Shown: positions 16,248 through 24,816, numbered from the stretch's first letter. The stretch is 64,000 nt of DNA from Nocardia sp. CC227C (GCF_030767025.1 NZ_JASITE010000003.1:1-64000); one strand, 5' to 3'. Numbers and translations: made by a program. The notes: a model not told the origin generated them from the sequence alone.

Positions 16248-18322
16248 CGCCAAGCCTCCGGCTGGTTCGTCGGGTAGGGGTGCCGCGGTGGCGCGGATCG
16301 CGCCGGGGGAGCGGGGGGTTCGAGTATCCGCCCGCCGCTCAGATGCACGGTGCGGTCGCACAGTACGGCCATGTCGTCGACATCGTGGGAGATGACGATC
16401 AGCGTGAGCCCGGAATCCCGCAGCCGCCCGAGCAGTTCCACCACGTCCGCGCGCCCCTCGGGGTCGAGTCCCGCCAGTGGTTCGTCCAAGACGACCACCT
16501 GGGGGCGGCTGGCCGCGATGGCCGCCAGCACCACCCGTTTCGCCTGTCCGCCACTGAGTTCCTCGATGGAGCGGGTGGCCAGCGCACGGTCCAGCCGCAC
16601 GGCGTCCAGGGCGCGGCCGATGGCGAGGGTGCCGTGTCCGCCCCAGTCCTCGATCTCCGCGCCGACCGTCTGGCGCTGCAATTGCAGGCGGGAATGCTGA
16701 AATGCCAACTGCACGGCTCCGATTCGGCGGTGGGTGGGGCGGGGGCCGGTGGGTTCGAACAGCATGCAGGTGCCCTCGGTGGGCGCGGTGAGTCCGGCCA
16801 TGATCCAGGCGAGGGTGGATTTGCCGGATCCGTTGCCGCCCACGATCAGCAGCGCCTCCCCGCGATACACGTCGAGGTCGATGCCGTGCAATGCCGGTGC
16901 CTCCCAAGGCGTTCGGCGATTGTAGGTGTGGCGCAGACCGCGCAGACGCAGGATGGGTTCGCCGATGGGCCGCCGCCGGGGCTCGCGGACGGGGCGCGGC
17001 CAGGCGGGCAGGTGGTCGACGGCGCGGCCGTCGCGCAGATGCACGACGCGATCGGCCACGGCGGCGTCGGCCTCGTGATGGGTCACCAGCACCACCGCCA
17101 TGTCGTGTCGCTTCGGCAGGTCGGCCAGGAGAGCGACCAGTTCGCGTCGGCCCCCCGGATCGATCATGGCGGTGGCCTCGTCGGCGATGAGCAGGGTGGG
17201 GCGGCGTGCCAGGGCGGCGGCGACGGCCAGGCGCTGCTGCTGTCCGCCGGACAAGGTCGCGGTCTCCGCGTCTCCCATCCCGCCGAGCCCGACCTCGGCC
17301 AGCAGTCCCTCGACGTCGACGGTGGCGGCGATCTCGGTGGGCAGTCCCCACACCACGTCGTCGGCGGCGAGGACCCCGAGGGTCTGGCTCTCGGGCCGCT
17401 GGAGCACCAGCGCGGTGCCGCCGGTGACGCCCAGGCCCGCGGATCCGGGGCGGGTGACGCTGCCGGAGGTCGGCGGCCGTCCGGCGAGGATCCGGGTGAG
17501 CGTCGATTTGCCGGAGCCGTTGTGCCCGACCACCGCCACGAATTCGCCGAGCCGCACGGTGAGGTCGATGTCCTGGAGCGCGGGGGTGCGCGCACCCGGG
17601 TACCGGAACGACACCTGGCGCAGGCTGACCGGCAGCGGTGCGACGGGGCGGTCGTCGGCGGGGGCGTCCAGCAGGTCGCGGCCGGGCAGCCAGGACAGCC
17701 GCTCCAGCACCGAGCCGAGTACGTACCAGGAGATGAGGCCGCTGGTGACGACTCCCGCCAGGACGCCGCCCGCGATCCACGCCCACCACCAGCGCAGCAC
17801 CGTATCGGTGAGATCGGCGATGGCGTGGCCGAGCGGTGCCAGGGTGGACTCGCTGGCGAAGATCTTCTCCAGTCCGGCGGCGGTATTGCGGATAGTGTCG
17901 AACAACAGTTGGCGTGCCCGGGAGAACAGCAGCAGCAATCCGATGGAGAACGATGCCCCAGCCAGTCCCGCCAGGGTGGACAGTCCCAGCACCGCGAGCA
18001 GTCCGCCGCGCCGCCGTTTCACCACGCCGATGATGCCGCCGATCACCGCCACCGACGCCAGGTTGAGCGCCGGGACGATGCCGGCCGCCACGAAGGTCAC
18101 CAGGGTGGCCGCCACCGTGGTGGTGCTCAGCGCCCGCACCCGGTGCCGGTATGCGAGCAGTCCCATCGGCACGGCCGCCACCAATTGCAGCGCGGCGGCG
18201 AACGGCACCACCGACCCGACGGTCACCAAGCCGACGGTCGCCCCGCCGAGCACCGCACCGGTGGCGAGTTCGATCGGGCGCAGCGGGCCGTGCGGTACGG
18301 GAGCTCCGGGCGAAACAGTCAC
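16244..18322 (-). CDS. ECF transporter fusion: S-component-like membrane domain plus two ATPases (Rv2326c-like)
   Basis: A 692-residue fusion. Residues 1-215 are hydrophobic with several membrane segments (ECF S-component-like). ATPase 1 has Walker A GHNGSGKST 266-274, LSGGQ 357-361 and Walker B LLIADE 377-382; ATPase 2 has GGNGSGKST 495-503, LSGGQ 589-593 and VVVLDE 609-614. All motifs are intact, so a complete group-I-like ECF importer is encoded by two genes. The substrate (a vitamin or metal) is unknown. GTG 18322 is chosen because upstream codons lack the family's features; CAGACT lies 6 nt before it, suggesting a leaderless start. Confidence 0.9.
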   Translation of the reverse strand: MTVSPGAPVPHGPLRPIELATGAVLGGATVGLVTVGSVVPFAAALQLVAAVPMGLLAYRHRVRALSTTTVAATLVTFVAAGIVPALNLASVAVIGGIIGVVKRRRGGLLAVLGLSTLAGLAGASFSIGLLLLFSRARQLLFDTIRNTAAGLEKIFASESTLAPLGHAIADLTDTVLRWWWAWIAGGVLAGVVTSGLISWYVLGSVLERLSWLPGRDLLDAPADDRPVAPLPVSLRQVSFRYPGARTPALQDIDLTVRLGEFVAVVGHNGSGKSTLTRILAGRPPTSGSVTRPGSAGLGVTGGTALVLQRPESQTLGVLAADDVVWGLPTEIAATVDVEGLLAEVGLGGMGDAETATLSGGQQQRLAVAAALARRPTLLIADEATAMIDPGGRRELVALLADLPKRHDMAVVLVTHHEADAAVADRVVHLRDGRAVDHLPAWPRPVREPRRRPIGEPILRLRGLRHTYNRRTPWEAPALHGIDLDVYRGEALLIVGGNGSGKSTLAWIMAGLTAPTEGTCMLFEPTGPRPTHRRIGAVQLAFQHSRLQLQRQTVGAEIEDWGGHGTLAIGRALDAVRLDRALATRSIEELSGGQAKRVVLAAIAASRPQVVVLDEPLAGLDPEGRADVVELLGRLRDSGLTLIVISHDVDDMAVLCDRTVHLSGGRILEPPAPPARSAPPRHPYPTNQPEAWR

Positions 18323-18338
18323 GCACCCAGTCTGCCGT

Positions 18339-18354
18339 GTGCACGGGTGTGCAC
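18339..18354. promoter_or_regulatory. Two GTGCAC palindromes one helical turn apart
   Basis: GTGCAC at 18339-18344 and again at 18349-18354, 10 bp apart, 17-32 bp upstream of the ECF fusion gene start on the minus strand. The spacing puts both on one DNA face, as for a dimeric regulator; no regulator is assigned. Confidence 0.35.
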
Positions 18355-18429
18355 GTACCGACCCGTGCCCGGCCTGTCCGCCGTGGTCGCCGGGGAGGCG
18401 GGTGTGCCGAATTCGTTCGGCCGTAGGTG

Positions 18430-18458
18430 TTGCATTCATGCGCAACTATGCATAGTTT
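18430..18458 (+). promoter_or_regulatory. Promoter with palindromic operator for the CDF exporter
   Basis: TTGCAT (18430-18435), 17-nt spacer, TAGTTT (18453-18458), then 8 nt to GTG 18467. A perfect 14-bp palindrome AACTATGCATAGTT (18444-18457) fills the spacer and most of the -10. This geometry suits an ArsR/SmtB-type or similar metal-responsive repressor. Confidence 0.6.
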
Positions 18459-18466
18459 GGATCATC

Positions 18467-19381
18467 GTGGGACACGATCATTCGCATGGCATCGCGCCGG
18501 AGAGCGCGTCGGGGAAGTATCTGAGCCGCCTGGTGATGGCGCTGGGCATCGCGGTCGTCTTCATGGTGGCCGAGTTCGTGGTCGCCTTCTGGACCTCGTC
18601 GCTGGCGCTGCTCTCCGATGCGGCGCACATGCTGACCGATGTCGTCGGCGTCGGCATGGCGCTGTCGGCGATCCTGCTGGCCAAGCGCAGCCGCCCCACC
18701 TACACCCGGACCTTCGGCTACTACCGCGCCGAGGTGCTGGCGGCGCTGGCCAACGCCGTGCTGCTGTTCGGCGTCGCGATCTACGTGCTCTACGAGGCCA
18801 TCGCGCGACTGGGCGAGCCGCCGGAGGTGCCGGGCTGGCCGGTGCTCATCGTGGGCACGCTGGGCATGTTCGCCAATATCGCGTCGGCGCTGCTGCTGCG
18901 ATCCGGTGCGAAGGAGAGCCTGAATGTGCGCGGCGCGTATCTCGAGGTGTTCGCCGACCTCATCGGCTCGGTGGGCGTGCTGATCTCGGCGGTCATCACC
19001 CTCACCACCGGCTGGCGCTACGCGGACATGATCATCGGTGTGGCCATCGGCCTGTGGGTGCTGCCCCGCACCTGGGTGCTGGCGCGCCGATCGCTGCGCA
19101 TCCTGTTCCAGCACAGCCCCGAGAATCTGGATGTGGAGCAGATCGCCGCCGCCCTGCAGGCCGTGCCCGGCGTCGCCGATGTGCACGATCTGCACGTGTG
19201 GACGCTGACCTCCGGCATGGAGGTGGCCTCGGCGCACATCACCGTGGCGGGCGGGCACACCGGCGACGACGTGCTGCTCGCCGCCCAGCACGTGCTGGCG
19301 CACGATTTCCGCATCGAGCACGCGACCCTGCAGGTCGAGGGCGCGGACTCGGCGCGCCGGTGCGCCGAGTTGTCGTGGTGA
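18467..19381 (+). CDS. Cation diffusion facilitator (Zn/Co/Cd exporter family)
   Basis: A 304-residue CDF protein with six membrane segments. The N-terminus has a His-rich MGHDHSHG, TM2 carries SDAAHMLTD (HxxxD) and TM5 carries YLEVFADLIGS (ExxxD as in CzcD-type proteins), forming the transport site. The cytosolic C-terminal domain (VPGVADVHDLHVWTLTSG) is intact. It would expel divalent metal, probably zinc-like, in exchange for protons. GTG 18467 is chosen from the promoter fit and N-terminal MGHDH start; the far longer open frame upstream is antisense to the ECF genes. It is divergent from the ECF fusion. Confidence 0.93.
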   Translation: MGHDHSHGIAPESASGKYLSRLVMALGIAVVFMVAEFVVAFWTSSLALLSDAAHMLTDVVGVGMALSAILLAKRSRPTYTRTFGYYRAEVLAALANAVLLFGVAIYVLYEAIARLGEPPEVPGWPVLIVGTLGMFANIASALLLRSGAKESLNVRGAYLEVFADLIGSVGVLISAVITLTTGWRYADMIIGVAIGLWVLPRTWVLARRSLRILFQHSPENLDVEQIAAALQAVPGVADVHDLHVWTLTSGMEVASAHITVAGGHTGDDVLLAAQHVLAHDFRIEHATLQVEGADSARRCAELSW

Positions 19382-19403
19382 ACGCGGGCGGTGACCTCGG
19401 CGG

Positions 19404-20855
19404 CTAGCGGACCCGGGTGAGGAGGTAGTCCTGCGGCAGCACCTTCCGGGTCCGCCGCCGATAGCTGCGCGTCGTCCCCGGCCAGTTGTTGGTGATCTTC
19501 CCGGCCTCGTTGCGGTACCAGCTGGTGCAGAAGTTCCACGGCGTCAGGGCCAGCCGCTGCTGTAGCGCGATATTGAAGGCGCGTTCGGTCTCCGGCCGCA
19601 CCTCCAGGGTGCAGCCCGGATGCTCGGCCAACACCTGTATCGCACCGCGGATGTAGCGGGCCTGCGACTCCTGCATGTAGATGATGGAGCCCACGCCGAG
19701 ATTGGTGTTCGGGCCGTACACCAGGAACAGATTCGGGAACTCCGGCACCGTCATCCCCAGATACGCGTGTGCCCCGTCGGCCCACACATCGGCCAGGTTC
19801 CGGCCACCCCGCCCCCGGATCTTCATCGGCCACAGGAACTCCGTGCCCTTGAATCCGGTGCCGTAGATGATCACGTCGGCGGCGTGCAGGATGCCGTCGG
19901 CGGTGCGCACGCCCTCCGGCACGATCTCGGCGATCGGCGCGGTCACCAGCTCCACATTGGGCTGGGTCAGCGCCGGGTAGTAGTCGTTGGAGAACAGTCC
20001 CCGCTTGCAGCCGATCGGATAGTCCGGCGTGAGCGCGGCGCGCAGTTCCGGATCGGGCACCTGTTCCTCGAGGTGCTTCTCCGCGATCCGCGACACCAAC
20101 CGCGCGATGCCCGGGAACTCCACCAGCCCGAGCGCCACCGTCTCCCCGACGAGCCACCACGAAACCCGCTCGGCCAGCGGCATTCCCGGAATCCGTCGCA
20201 GCACCCGGTGATGTACCGGCGTGTAGTCGGTGTCGAACTTCGGCAGCACCCACGCCGGGGTCCGCTGAAACAGCGTCAGCCGCTCCGCCGCGGGTTGGAT
20301 CTCCGGAATGTACTGCACCGCACTGGCTCCCGTGCCGATGCAGGCCACTCGTTTGCCGTTCAGGTCCACGTCGTGATCCCACAACGCCGAATGGAACGAC
20401 TCGCCCGCGAAGGTGTCGATCCCCGCAATCGCGGGCCAGGCGGGTCGCGACAGCTGTCCCACCGCGGAAACGAGCACATCCGCGGTCCGCGCGACGCCGT
20501 CGCCGGTCAGCACGGTCCACCGGCCGCTGGCTTCGTCGAACTCGGCCTCGGTCACCTCCGCGCCGAACACGATGGACTCCAGCAGTCCGTGCCGCCGCGC
20601 CACCTCCCACAGATAGGCATGAATGTCGCGTCGCCCCGAATAGCGCTGCGGCCAATCCGGTTTGGCCTCGTAGGAGAACGAGTACAGCGGTGACGGCACA
20701 TCGCACGCCGCCCCCGGATAGGTGTTCTCCCGCCACACCCCACCCAGGTCCTGCGCCTTCTCCAGGATGGTGAACTCGCGAAATCCGTTGCGCTGCAACT
20801 CGATCGCCATGCCCAACCCGCCGAATCCAGCCCCGATGATGATCACGGACGGCAT
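19404..20855 (-). CDS. Baeyer-Villiger-type flavin monooxygenase
   Basis: A 483-residue class B flavin monooxygenase. FAD motif GAGFGG 8-13, the Baeyer-Villiger fingerprint FxGxxxHxxxWD at 149-160, and the NADPH motif GTGASA 174-179 are all intact. It should insert oxygen next to a ketone (ester or lactone formation) or oxidise heteroatoms; substrate unknown. ATG 20855 is preferred over ATG 20870 because AGGAG lies 7 nt upstream. It is divergent from crcB and convergent with the CDF gene. Confidence 0.9.
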   Translation of the reverse strand: MPSVIIIGAGFGGLGMAIELQRNGFREFTILEKAQDLGGVWRENTYPGAACDVPSPLYSFSYEAKPDWPQRYSGRRDIHAYLWEVARRHGLLESIVFGAEVTEAEFDEASGRWTVLTGDGVARTADVLVSAVGQLSRPAWPAIAGIDTFAGESFHSALWDHDVDLNGKRVACIGTGASAVQYIPEIQPAAERLTLFQRTPAWVLPKFDTDYTPVHHRVLRRIPGMPLAERVSWWLVGETVALGLVEFPGIARLVSRIAEKHLEEQVPDPELRAALTPDYPIGCKRGLFSNDYYPALTQPNVELVTAPIAEIVPEGVRTADGILHAADVIIYGTGFKGTEFLWPMKIRGRGGRNLADVWADGAHAYLGMTVPEFPNLFLVYGPNTNLGVGSIIYMQESQARYIRGAIQVLAEHPGCTLEVRPETERAFNIALQQRLALTPWNFCTSWYRNEAGKITNNWPGTTRSYRRRTRKVLPQDYLLTRVR

Positions 20856-20968
20856 TGTGGCGCTCCTCACACTAGGTTGCTCTCCACTCTAGAATCCGAC
20901 CTGGCGCGAGCCGATCGAGAAGTTCGGCCAATCTGCCGGGAGCCGCGCTTCGGTGATCTCACCCACCG

Positions 20969-21000
20969 GCGACCCCCACCCGGGGGTCGCGCGGTATGCT
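20969..21000 (+). promoter_or_regulatory. Palindrome and -10 box upstream of the crcB leader
   Basis: A perfect 9-bp inverted repeat GCGACCCCC/GGGGGTCGC (20969-20977/20982-20990) sits directly before TATGCT at 20995-21000. Transcription would start near 21007, just before the structured leader at 21011. Confidence 0.5.
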
Positions 21001-21010
21001 GATTCGCATT

Positions 21011-21112
21011 GCGGCGGTGGGGCTCGCCGCTCGGGCCGAACGGCTCCGAACAACCGTGGATTCCACCAACAGTCCCTACCCCAGAGACACCCCTGCGGTG
21101 ATGGAGTAGGAG
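21011..21112 (+). ncRNA. Candidate variant fluoride riboswitch (crcB motif) in the crcB leader
   Basis: P1 GCGGCG/CGCCGC (21011-21016/21025-21030) encloses an 8-nt loop GTGGGGCT. Loop bases GGGGCT (21019-21024) can form a pseudoknot with AGTCCC (21071-21076), which is followed by TAC as in the crcB motif. AACC (21052-21055) precedes hairpin GTGG-ATT-CCAC (21056-21066), then CAACA where the consensus has UGAUG. An extra hairpin lies at 21032-21048. CCTAC (21075-21079) can pair with GTAGG (21106-21110) of the ribosome site, suggesting translational ON control by fluoride. It departs from consensus at several conserved positions, so activity is not assured. Confidence 0.5.
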
Positions 21113-21118
21113 ACGCCT

Positions 21119-21613
21119 GTGTCCGGTGAGCTGACCGCGTACGACGCGATCGACCCCGATGTCGACATCCGCCAACCCGAGCAGCGCCGCGAACTGTCGC
21201 ATTCCCACGGCGCGGTCCTGATCGCGGTCTCCCTGGGCGGCGGTATCGGCGCGCTGGCGCGCTACGCGCTGGCTCAGCTCTGGCCCACCGCGCCGGGCGG
21301 CTTCCCGTGGGCGACCTTCGCCACCAATGTCCTCGGCTGTTTCCTCATCGGCGTACTGATGGTCGTCATCACCGAGATCCGCCCCGCCCACCCGCTGCTG
21401 CGTCCCTTCCTCGGCGTCGGCGTCCTCGGCGGCTTCACCACCTTCTCCACCTATGCCAACGACTTCCGCGTCCTGCTCACCCCGGAAACGGTCGCGACGG
21501 CCTTCGCCTACCTCGCCCTGACCCTGCTCTGCGCTCTGGCCGCCACGGCGGCCGCGGTGGTGCTGACCCGCCGGGTCCACCGAATCGTCCGTCGGCGGCG
21601 GGTGATGTCGTGA
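21119..21613 (+). CDS. crcB: CrcB/Fluc fluoride channel subunit 1
   Basis: A 164-residue CrcB protein with four membrane segments after a 35-residue acidic N-terminal extension. Family motifs are present: GGGIGALARYAL, FATNVLGCFLIG and GGFTTFSTYAN. Fluc channels are dual-topology or heteromeric dimers that export fluoride. GTG 21119 follows AGGAG (21108-21112) by 6 nt. The stop overlaps the second crcB start (GTGA). The two tandem genes would give a heterodimer, as in many Gram-positive species. Confidence 0.95.
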   Translation: MSGELTAYDAIDPDVDIRQPEQRRELSHSHGAVLIAVSLGGGIGALARYALAQLWPTAPGGFPWATFATNVLGCFLIGVLMVVITEIRPAHPLLRPFLGVGVLGGFTTFSTYANDFRVLLTPETVATAFAYLALTLLCALAATAAAVVLTRRVHRIVRRRRVMS

Positions 21614-21972
21614 CCGCGCTGCTGGTCGTCCTCGGCGCCATGCTCGGCGCGCCCCTGCGCTACCTCACCGACCGTGCCGTCCAATCCCGGCACGCCACCG
21701 TCTTCCCCTGGGGCACCACGACGGTCAACCTCACCGGTTGCCTGCTGCTGGGCGTCCTGACCGCCGCCGCGCTCGCCGCCCCCTGGACGGCGTTCCTGTC
21801 CACCGGCCTCTGCGGCGCCCTCACCACCTACAGCACCTTCAGCTACGAAACCCTCCGCCTCGCAGAATCCGGCGCCTACCGCCACGCCGCCCGCAATGTC
21901 GCCGTCAACGTCACCGTCGGCTTGGGCGCGACCCTGCTCGGCTACACCGCGACGCACGCGCTGCTCGGCTGA
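21610..21972 (+). CDS. crcB: CrcB/Fluc fluoride channel subunit 2
   Basis: A 120-residue four-helix CrcB partner (GAMLGAPLRYLTD, TTVNLTGCLLLG and GALTTYSTFSYE motifs). GTG 21610 overlaps the stop of the first crcB; the open frame further upstream runs antiparallel to nothing useful and lacks CrcB features. With subunit 1 it should form the fluoride pore. The oppositely charged ends of the two proteins fit antiparallel assembly, though topology was not computed. Confidence 0.94.
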   Translation: MTALLVVLGAMLGAPLRYLTDRAVQSRHATVFPWGTTTVNLTGCLLLGVLTAAALAAPWTAFLSTGLCGALTTYSTFSYETLRLAESGAYRHAARNVAVNVTVGLGATLLGYTATHALLG

Positions 21973-22033
21973 TCGCCCGCCGACACTCCCACCCGGACTA
22001 GTTCTGATTGAGACTTTCGGCCACAATGCTCGG

Positions 22034-23101
22034 ATGGGCACGGTGCAGGAGCCGGAGATTCGGGACTGGGACTTTCCGCGGGGAGTCGCCAGTGCGGCGT
22101 TGATGGTGGGGTATGCCCGGGAGCGGGGGGTGGCCGAGGAGCGGATGCTGCGGGGGACCGGGCTGACCGCGGCGACATTGGCCGATCCGGATCTGCAGAT
22201 CGACGCCCGGACCGAACTGGCGGTGGTGCGGAATCTGGTGCGGGAGCTGGGGGACGAGCCGCTGCTCGGGGTGGACGTGGGGCGGCGGTATCGGATCACG
22301 ACGTTCGGGATCTTCGGGTTCGCCTGCGTCAGCAGCCCGACGCTCGGGGAGGCGATCTCGTTCGCGCTGCGGTATCTGGAGTTGAGCTTCACCTTCTGCA
22401 TTCCGGTGGCGCGGTGGCGGCCCGGTGAGTTCGTCGCCCGGGTGCACGATGAGCGGGTGCCCGCGGATGTGCGGCGGTTTCTGGTGCAGCGCGATGTCAC
22501 CGCCATGCATCAGATGCTCTGCGATCTGTTGGGTCGCAAGGTCGCCCTGGTGCGGGCGGAGTTCGATTTCCCGGCCCCCGCGGGTTCCGAGCTGATCACC
22601 GACATCTACGGGGTGACACCGGCGTACGAGCAGCCGCACAACCTGTTCGCGCTGGATCCGGTGGAGCTGGAACAGCCGCTGCCGCAGGCCAACGAGTCCA
22701 CCTGGGCCATGTGCCTGGCGCAGTGCCGGGATCTGGTGTCGCGGCGGCGCGCCCGCACCGGTATCGCCGCGGAGGTGCGGGAGCGGCTGGTGCCGCGCGG
22801 CGGGGTGGACGGATTCGCCACGCCGCCCGGAATCGACTCCGTGGCACGAGATCTCAATATGAGCACCCGGACACTGCGCCGGCACCTGGATGCGGCGGGT
22901 ACCAGCTACCGGGCGCTGCTGGACGAGGTCAGGCGGGCGTTGGCCGAGGAAATGCTCACCGCCACACCGCTTTCGGTGAGCGACGTGGCGATTCGACTGG
23001 GTTATGCGGAGGCGTCCACCTTCATCCACGCCTTCAAGCGCTGGACCGGCACGACACCGTCGGTCTACCGCCGCAACCGGGTCACTACAGCGGTTCGGTG
23101 A
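22034..23101 (+). CDS. AraC-family transcriptional regulator
   Basis: A 355-residue regulator with an N-terminal arabinose-binding-like (PF12625-type) domain and a C-terminal AraC DNA-binding domain with two HTH units (SVARDLNMSTRTLRRHLDAAG and VSDVAIRLGYAEASTFIHAF). ATG 22034 is chosen as the first ATG with family-like sequence after it; CACAAT lies 6 nt upstream (22022-22027). Proteins of this type often control nearby oxidoreductase or hydrolase genes, but here no obvious target adjoins. Its last 17 nt overlap the end of the convergent phosphodiesterase gene. Confidence 0.92.
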   Translation: MGTVQEPEIRDWDFPRGVASAALMVGYARERGVAEERMLRGTGLTAATLADPDLQIDARTELAVVRNLVRELGDEPLLGVDVGRRYRITTFGIFGFACVSSPTLGEAISFALRYLELSFTFCIPVARWRPGEFVARVHDERVPADVRRFLVQRDVTAMHQMLCDLLGRKVALVRAEFDFPAPAGSELITDIYGVTPAYEQPHNLFALDPVELEQPLPQANESTWAMCLAQCRDLVSRRRARTGIAAEVRERLVPRGGVDGFATPPGIDSVARDLNMSTRTLRRHLDAAGTSYRALLDEVRRALAEEMLTATPLSVSDVAIRLGYAEASTFIHAFKRWTGTTPSVYRRNRVTTAVR

Positions 23102-23870
23102 GCCGGCCGCCCATGGGCACCGGTCGCAGCGAGGTCAGCAGGCGGCGGTCTTCGACGGCGTGGAAGTACAGCGAGGGCTCCGGCGCGAAATCGATCGGCA
23201 CCCGGCCGGGGACGCCGACCTCCCACTCGCACCCGATGAAGGAGGCCACGCTCGGCGCGATCGCCAGCTGCTTCCCGGCGAACATCGTGTGCACGGGCAC
23301 GTGCGCGTGCCCGGTGAGCACGCCCGCGATCCGGTCGTCCCCGGCGACGATCTCGGCCAGCCGCTGCGGGTTGGTGAGCGGAATCGGGTCCACCACCGTG
23401 GATTTGATCGGCACCGGCGGATGGTGCATGGCGATGACCACGGTGTCGTCGGCGGGCGTGGCGGCGAGCAGATTCGCCAGCCACGCATAGGTCTCGTCCG
23501 CGAGCAGGCCCTCGCTCTTGCCGGGGATGCTGGAGTCGAGCATGGCGACAGTCAGCCCTTTGACGCGATGCACCTGGTTGATGGGCTGGTAGCCGGGGGC
23601 CTCGCCGAACAGGATCTCGCGCATGGTGCCCCGGTCGTCGTGGTTGCCGGGCAGGAGGAGAACGGGCACGTCGGCGCCGTGGAACACGGCGCGCGCCTGT
23701 TCGTATTCCTCGGCGGTGCCTTCGTCGGCGATGTCGCCGGAGACGAGAATGGCGTCGGGGCGCGTCGGCAGCTCGGCGAGGAAGGCCATGACACGTTCGG
23801 CGCGTTCGCTGTTGCGGCCTCGGGTATCGAAGTGGGTGTCACTGAGGTGTGCCAACAGAACCATCGGCAT
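23085..23870 (-). CDS. Calcineurin-like metallophosphoesterase (CpdA/Rv0805-like)
   Basis: A 261-residue class III cyclic-nucleotide phosphodiesterase-like enzyme. All metal motifs are present in order: HLSDTHFD near residue 8-15, SGDIADEG, LPGNHDDRG, AMHHPPVP and TGHAHVPVH. It probably hydrolyses 3',5'-cAMP or related phosphodiesters in the cytosol or at the membrane. The gene overlaps the end of araC by 17 bp (convergent). An inverted repeat lies about 100 bp upstream. Confidence 0.9.
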   Translation of the reverse strand: MPMVLLAHLSDTHFDTRGRNSERAERVMAFLAELPTRPDAILVSGDIADEGTAEEYEQARAVFHGADVPVLLLPGNHDDRGTMREILFGEAPGYQPINQVHRVKGLTVAMLDSSIPGKSEGLLADETYAWLANLLAATPADDTVVIAMHHPPVPIKSTVVDPIPLTNPQRLAEIVAGDDRIAGVLTGHAHVPVHTMFAGKQLAIAPSVASFIGCEWEVGVPGRVPIDFAPEPSLYFHAVEDRRLLTSLRPVPMGGRLTEPL

Positions 23871-23968
23871 TCGCTTTCTGCTGTGGATCGCGCCATTGCG
23901 CCCGACGTGCCGCGGGAGGCACGTTTTCCAGCGTAGTTGACCCGGTTTCCCCAGGTCTCGGTGAGCCT

Positions 23969-23989
23969 CGACACCGCTTATAGGTGTCG
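23969..23989. repeat. Inverted repeat upstream of the phosphodiesterase gene
   Basis: CGACACC-gcttata-GGTGTCG, a perfect 7-bp repeat with a 7-nt spacer containing TATAAG on the minus strand. It could be an operator over a promoter for the phosphodiesterase gene. Confidence 0.45.
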
Positions 23990-24009
23990 GCTACCGCCCG
24001 GTCGTCGAG

Positions 24010-24762
24010 CTATTCCGCGGCCCACAGCGCCTCGGGATCGGCGATGACGCGCGCCCCGCCGACCGTCCAGAAATCCGCGTCCGGCCGTGCCCGCAGATCC
24101 AGCACCGGCGGGGTGCGCCAGTCGGCGTCCAGCCGCAGCCGCCACGAGTGCAGATGGGTGCGCGGGTGCGTCCCCGACCGGTCGAACAGCGGATCGCCCA
24201 CGATGGGATGCCCGATCCAGGCCAGATGCACCCGGATCTGATGCCGTCGCCCCGTGACCGGCCGCAGGGCGAGCACCGTGTGCGCATCGGTCACGGCGAG
24301 GGTGGTGAACTCGGTGACCGAGGGATAGTTCTTGCCCGCCAGCACATCCGCCGCATCGACGGTCCAGGTGTCCGCGTCACACCGAATGCGCTCGCGGGGC
24401 GCGGCGATCCGCACCCGGTTCTTGCGCCCGACGCTCAACGGCAGGTCGATGACACCGTGCTCGGGCAGGCCGGTGGTCGCGGTGATCGCCAGGTACGCCT
24501 TCTCGGCCGTCCGCTTGTTGAACTGCCGGGTGAGCTGCCCGTGCGCCTTCAGGTCCTTGGCCAGCAGCACCAGCCCCGAGGTGACCTTGTCGATCCGATG
24601 CACCGGGTACAGTTTCTCCCCCTGCGCCGCCGCCATGTCCACCATGTCGGTGTCGTGCCGCTCCCCGGTCACGGAGATCCCGGCGGGCTTGTTCAGCGCG
24701 AGTACGGCGTCGTCCTCGGTGATCAGACACTGTTCGCGCAGATCGGCCCACTCCACATCCAC
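24010..24762 (-). CDS. RluA-family pseudouridine synthase
   Basis: A 250-residue pseudouridine synthase of the RluA/RluD family. The catalytic motif HRIDKVTSGL has Asp58; LALNKPAGIS (21-30) and the C-terminal GRRHQIRVHLAWIGHPIVGD are family signatures. It isomerises uridines in rRNA or tRNA. No S4 domain is present, so it is the short form. The open frame starts at 24804, but GTG 24762 is preferred because TACGCT lies 7 nt upstream, matching the leaderless pattern seen elsewhere. The exact RNA target is unknown. Confidence 0.9.
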   Translation of the reverse strand: MDVEWADLREQCLITEDDAVLALNKPAGISVTGERHDTDMVDMAAAQGEKLYPVHRIDKVTSGLVLLAKDLKAHGQLTRQFNKRTAEKAYLAITATTGLPEHGVIDLPLSVGRKNRVRIAAPRERIRCDADTWTVDAADVLAGKNYPSVTEFTTLAVTDAHTVLALRPVTGRRHQIRVHLAWIGHPIVGDPLFDRSGTHPRTHLHSWRLRLDADWRTPPVLDLRARPDADFWTVGGARVIADPEALWAAE

Positions 24763-24816
24763 GCAGGACAGCGTAGGCGAGCCCGGATGGCGGCAGCCGG
24801 ACACCCGGCCGCCGGG

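Noticed and set aside
16280..18466. A long plus-strand upstream extension of the CDF gene
   Set aside because: It runs antisense to the ECF genes; CDF similarity begins exactly at GTG 18467, which also has a fitting promoter.
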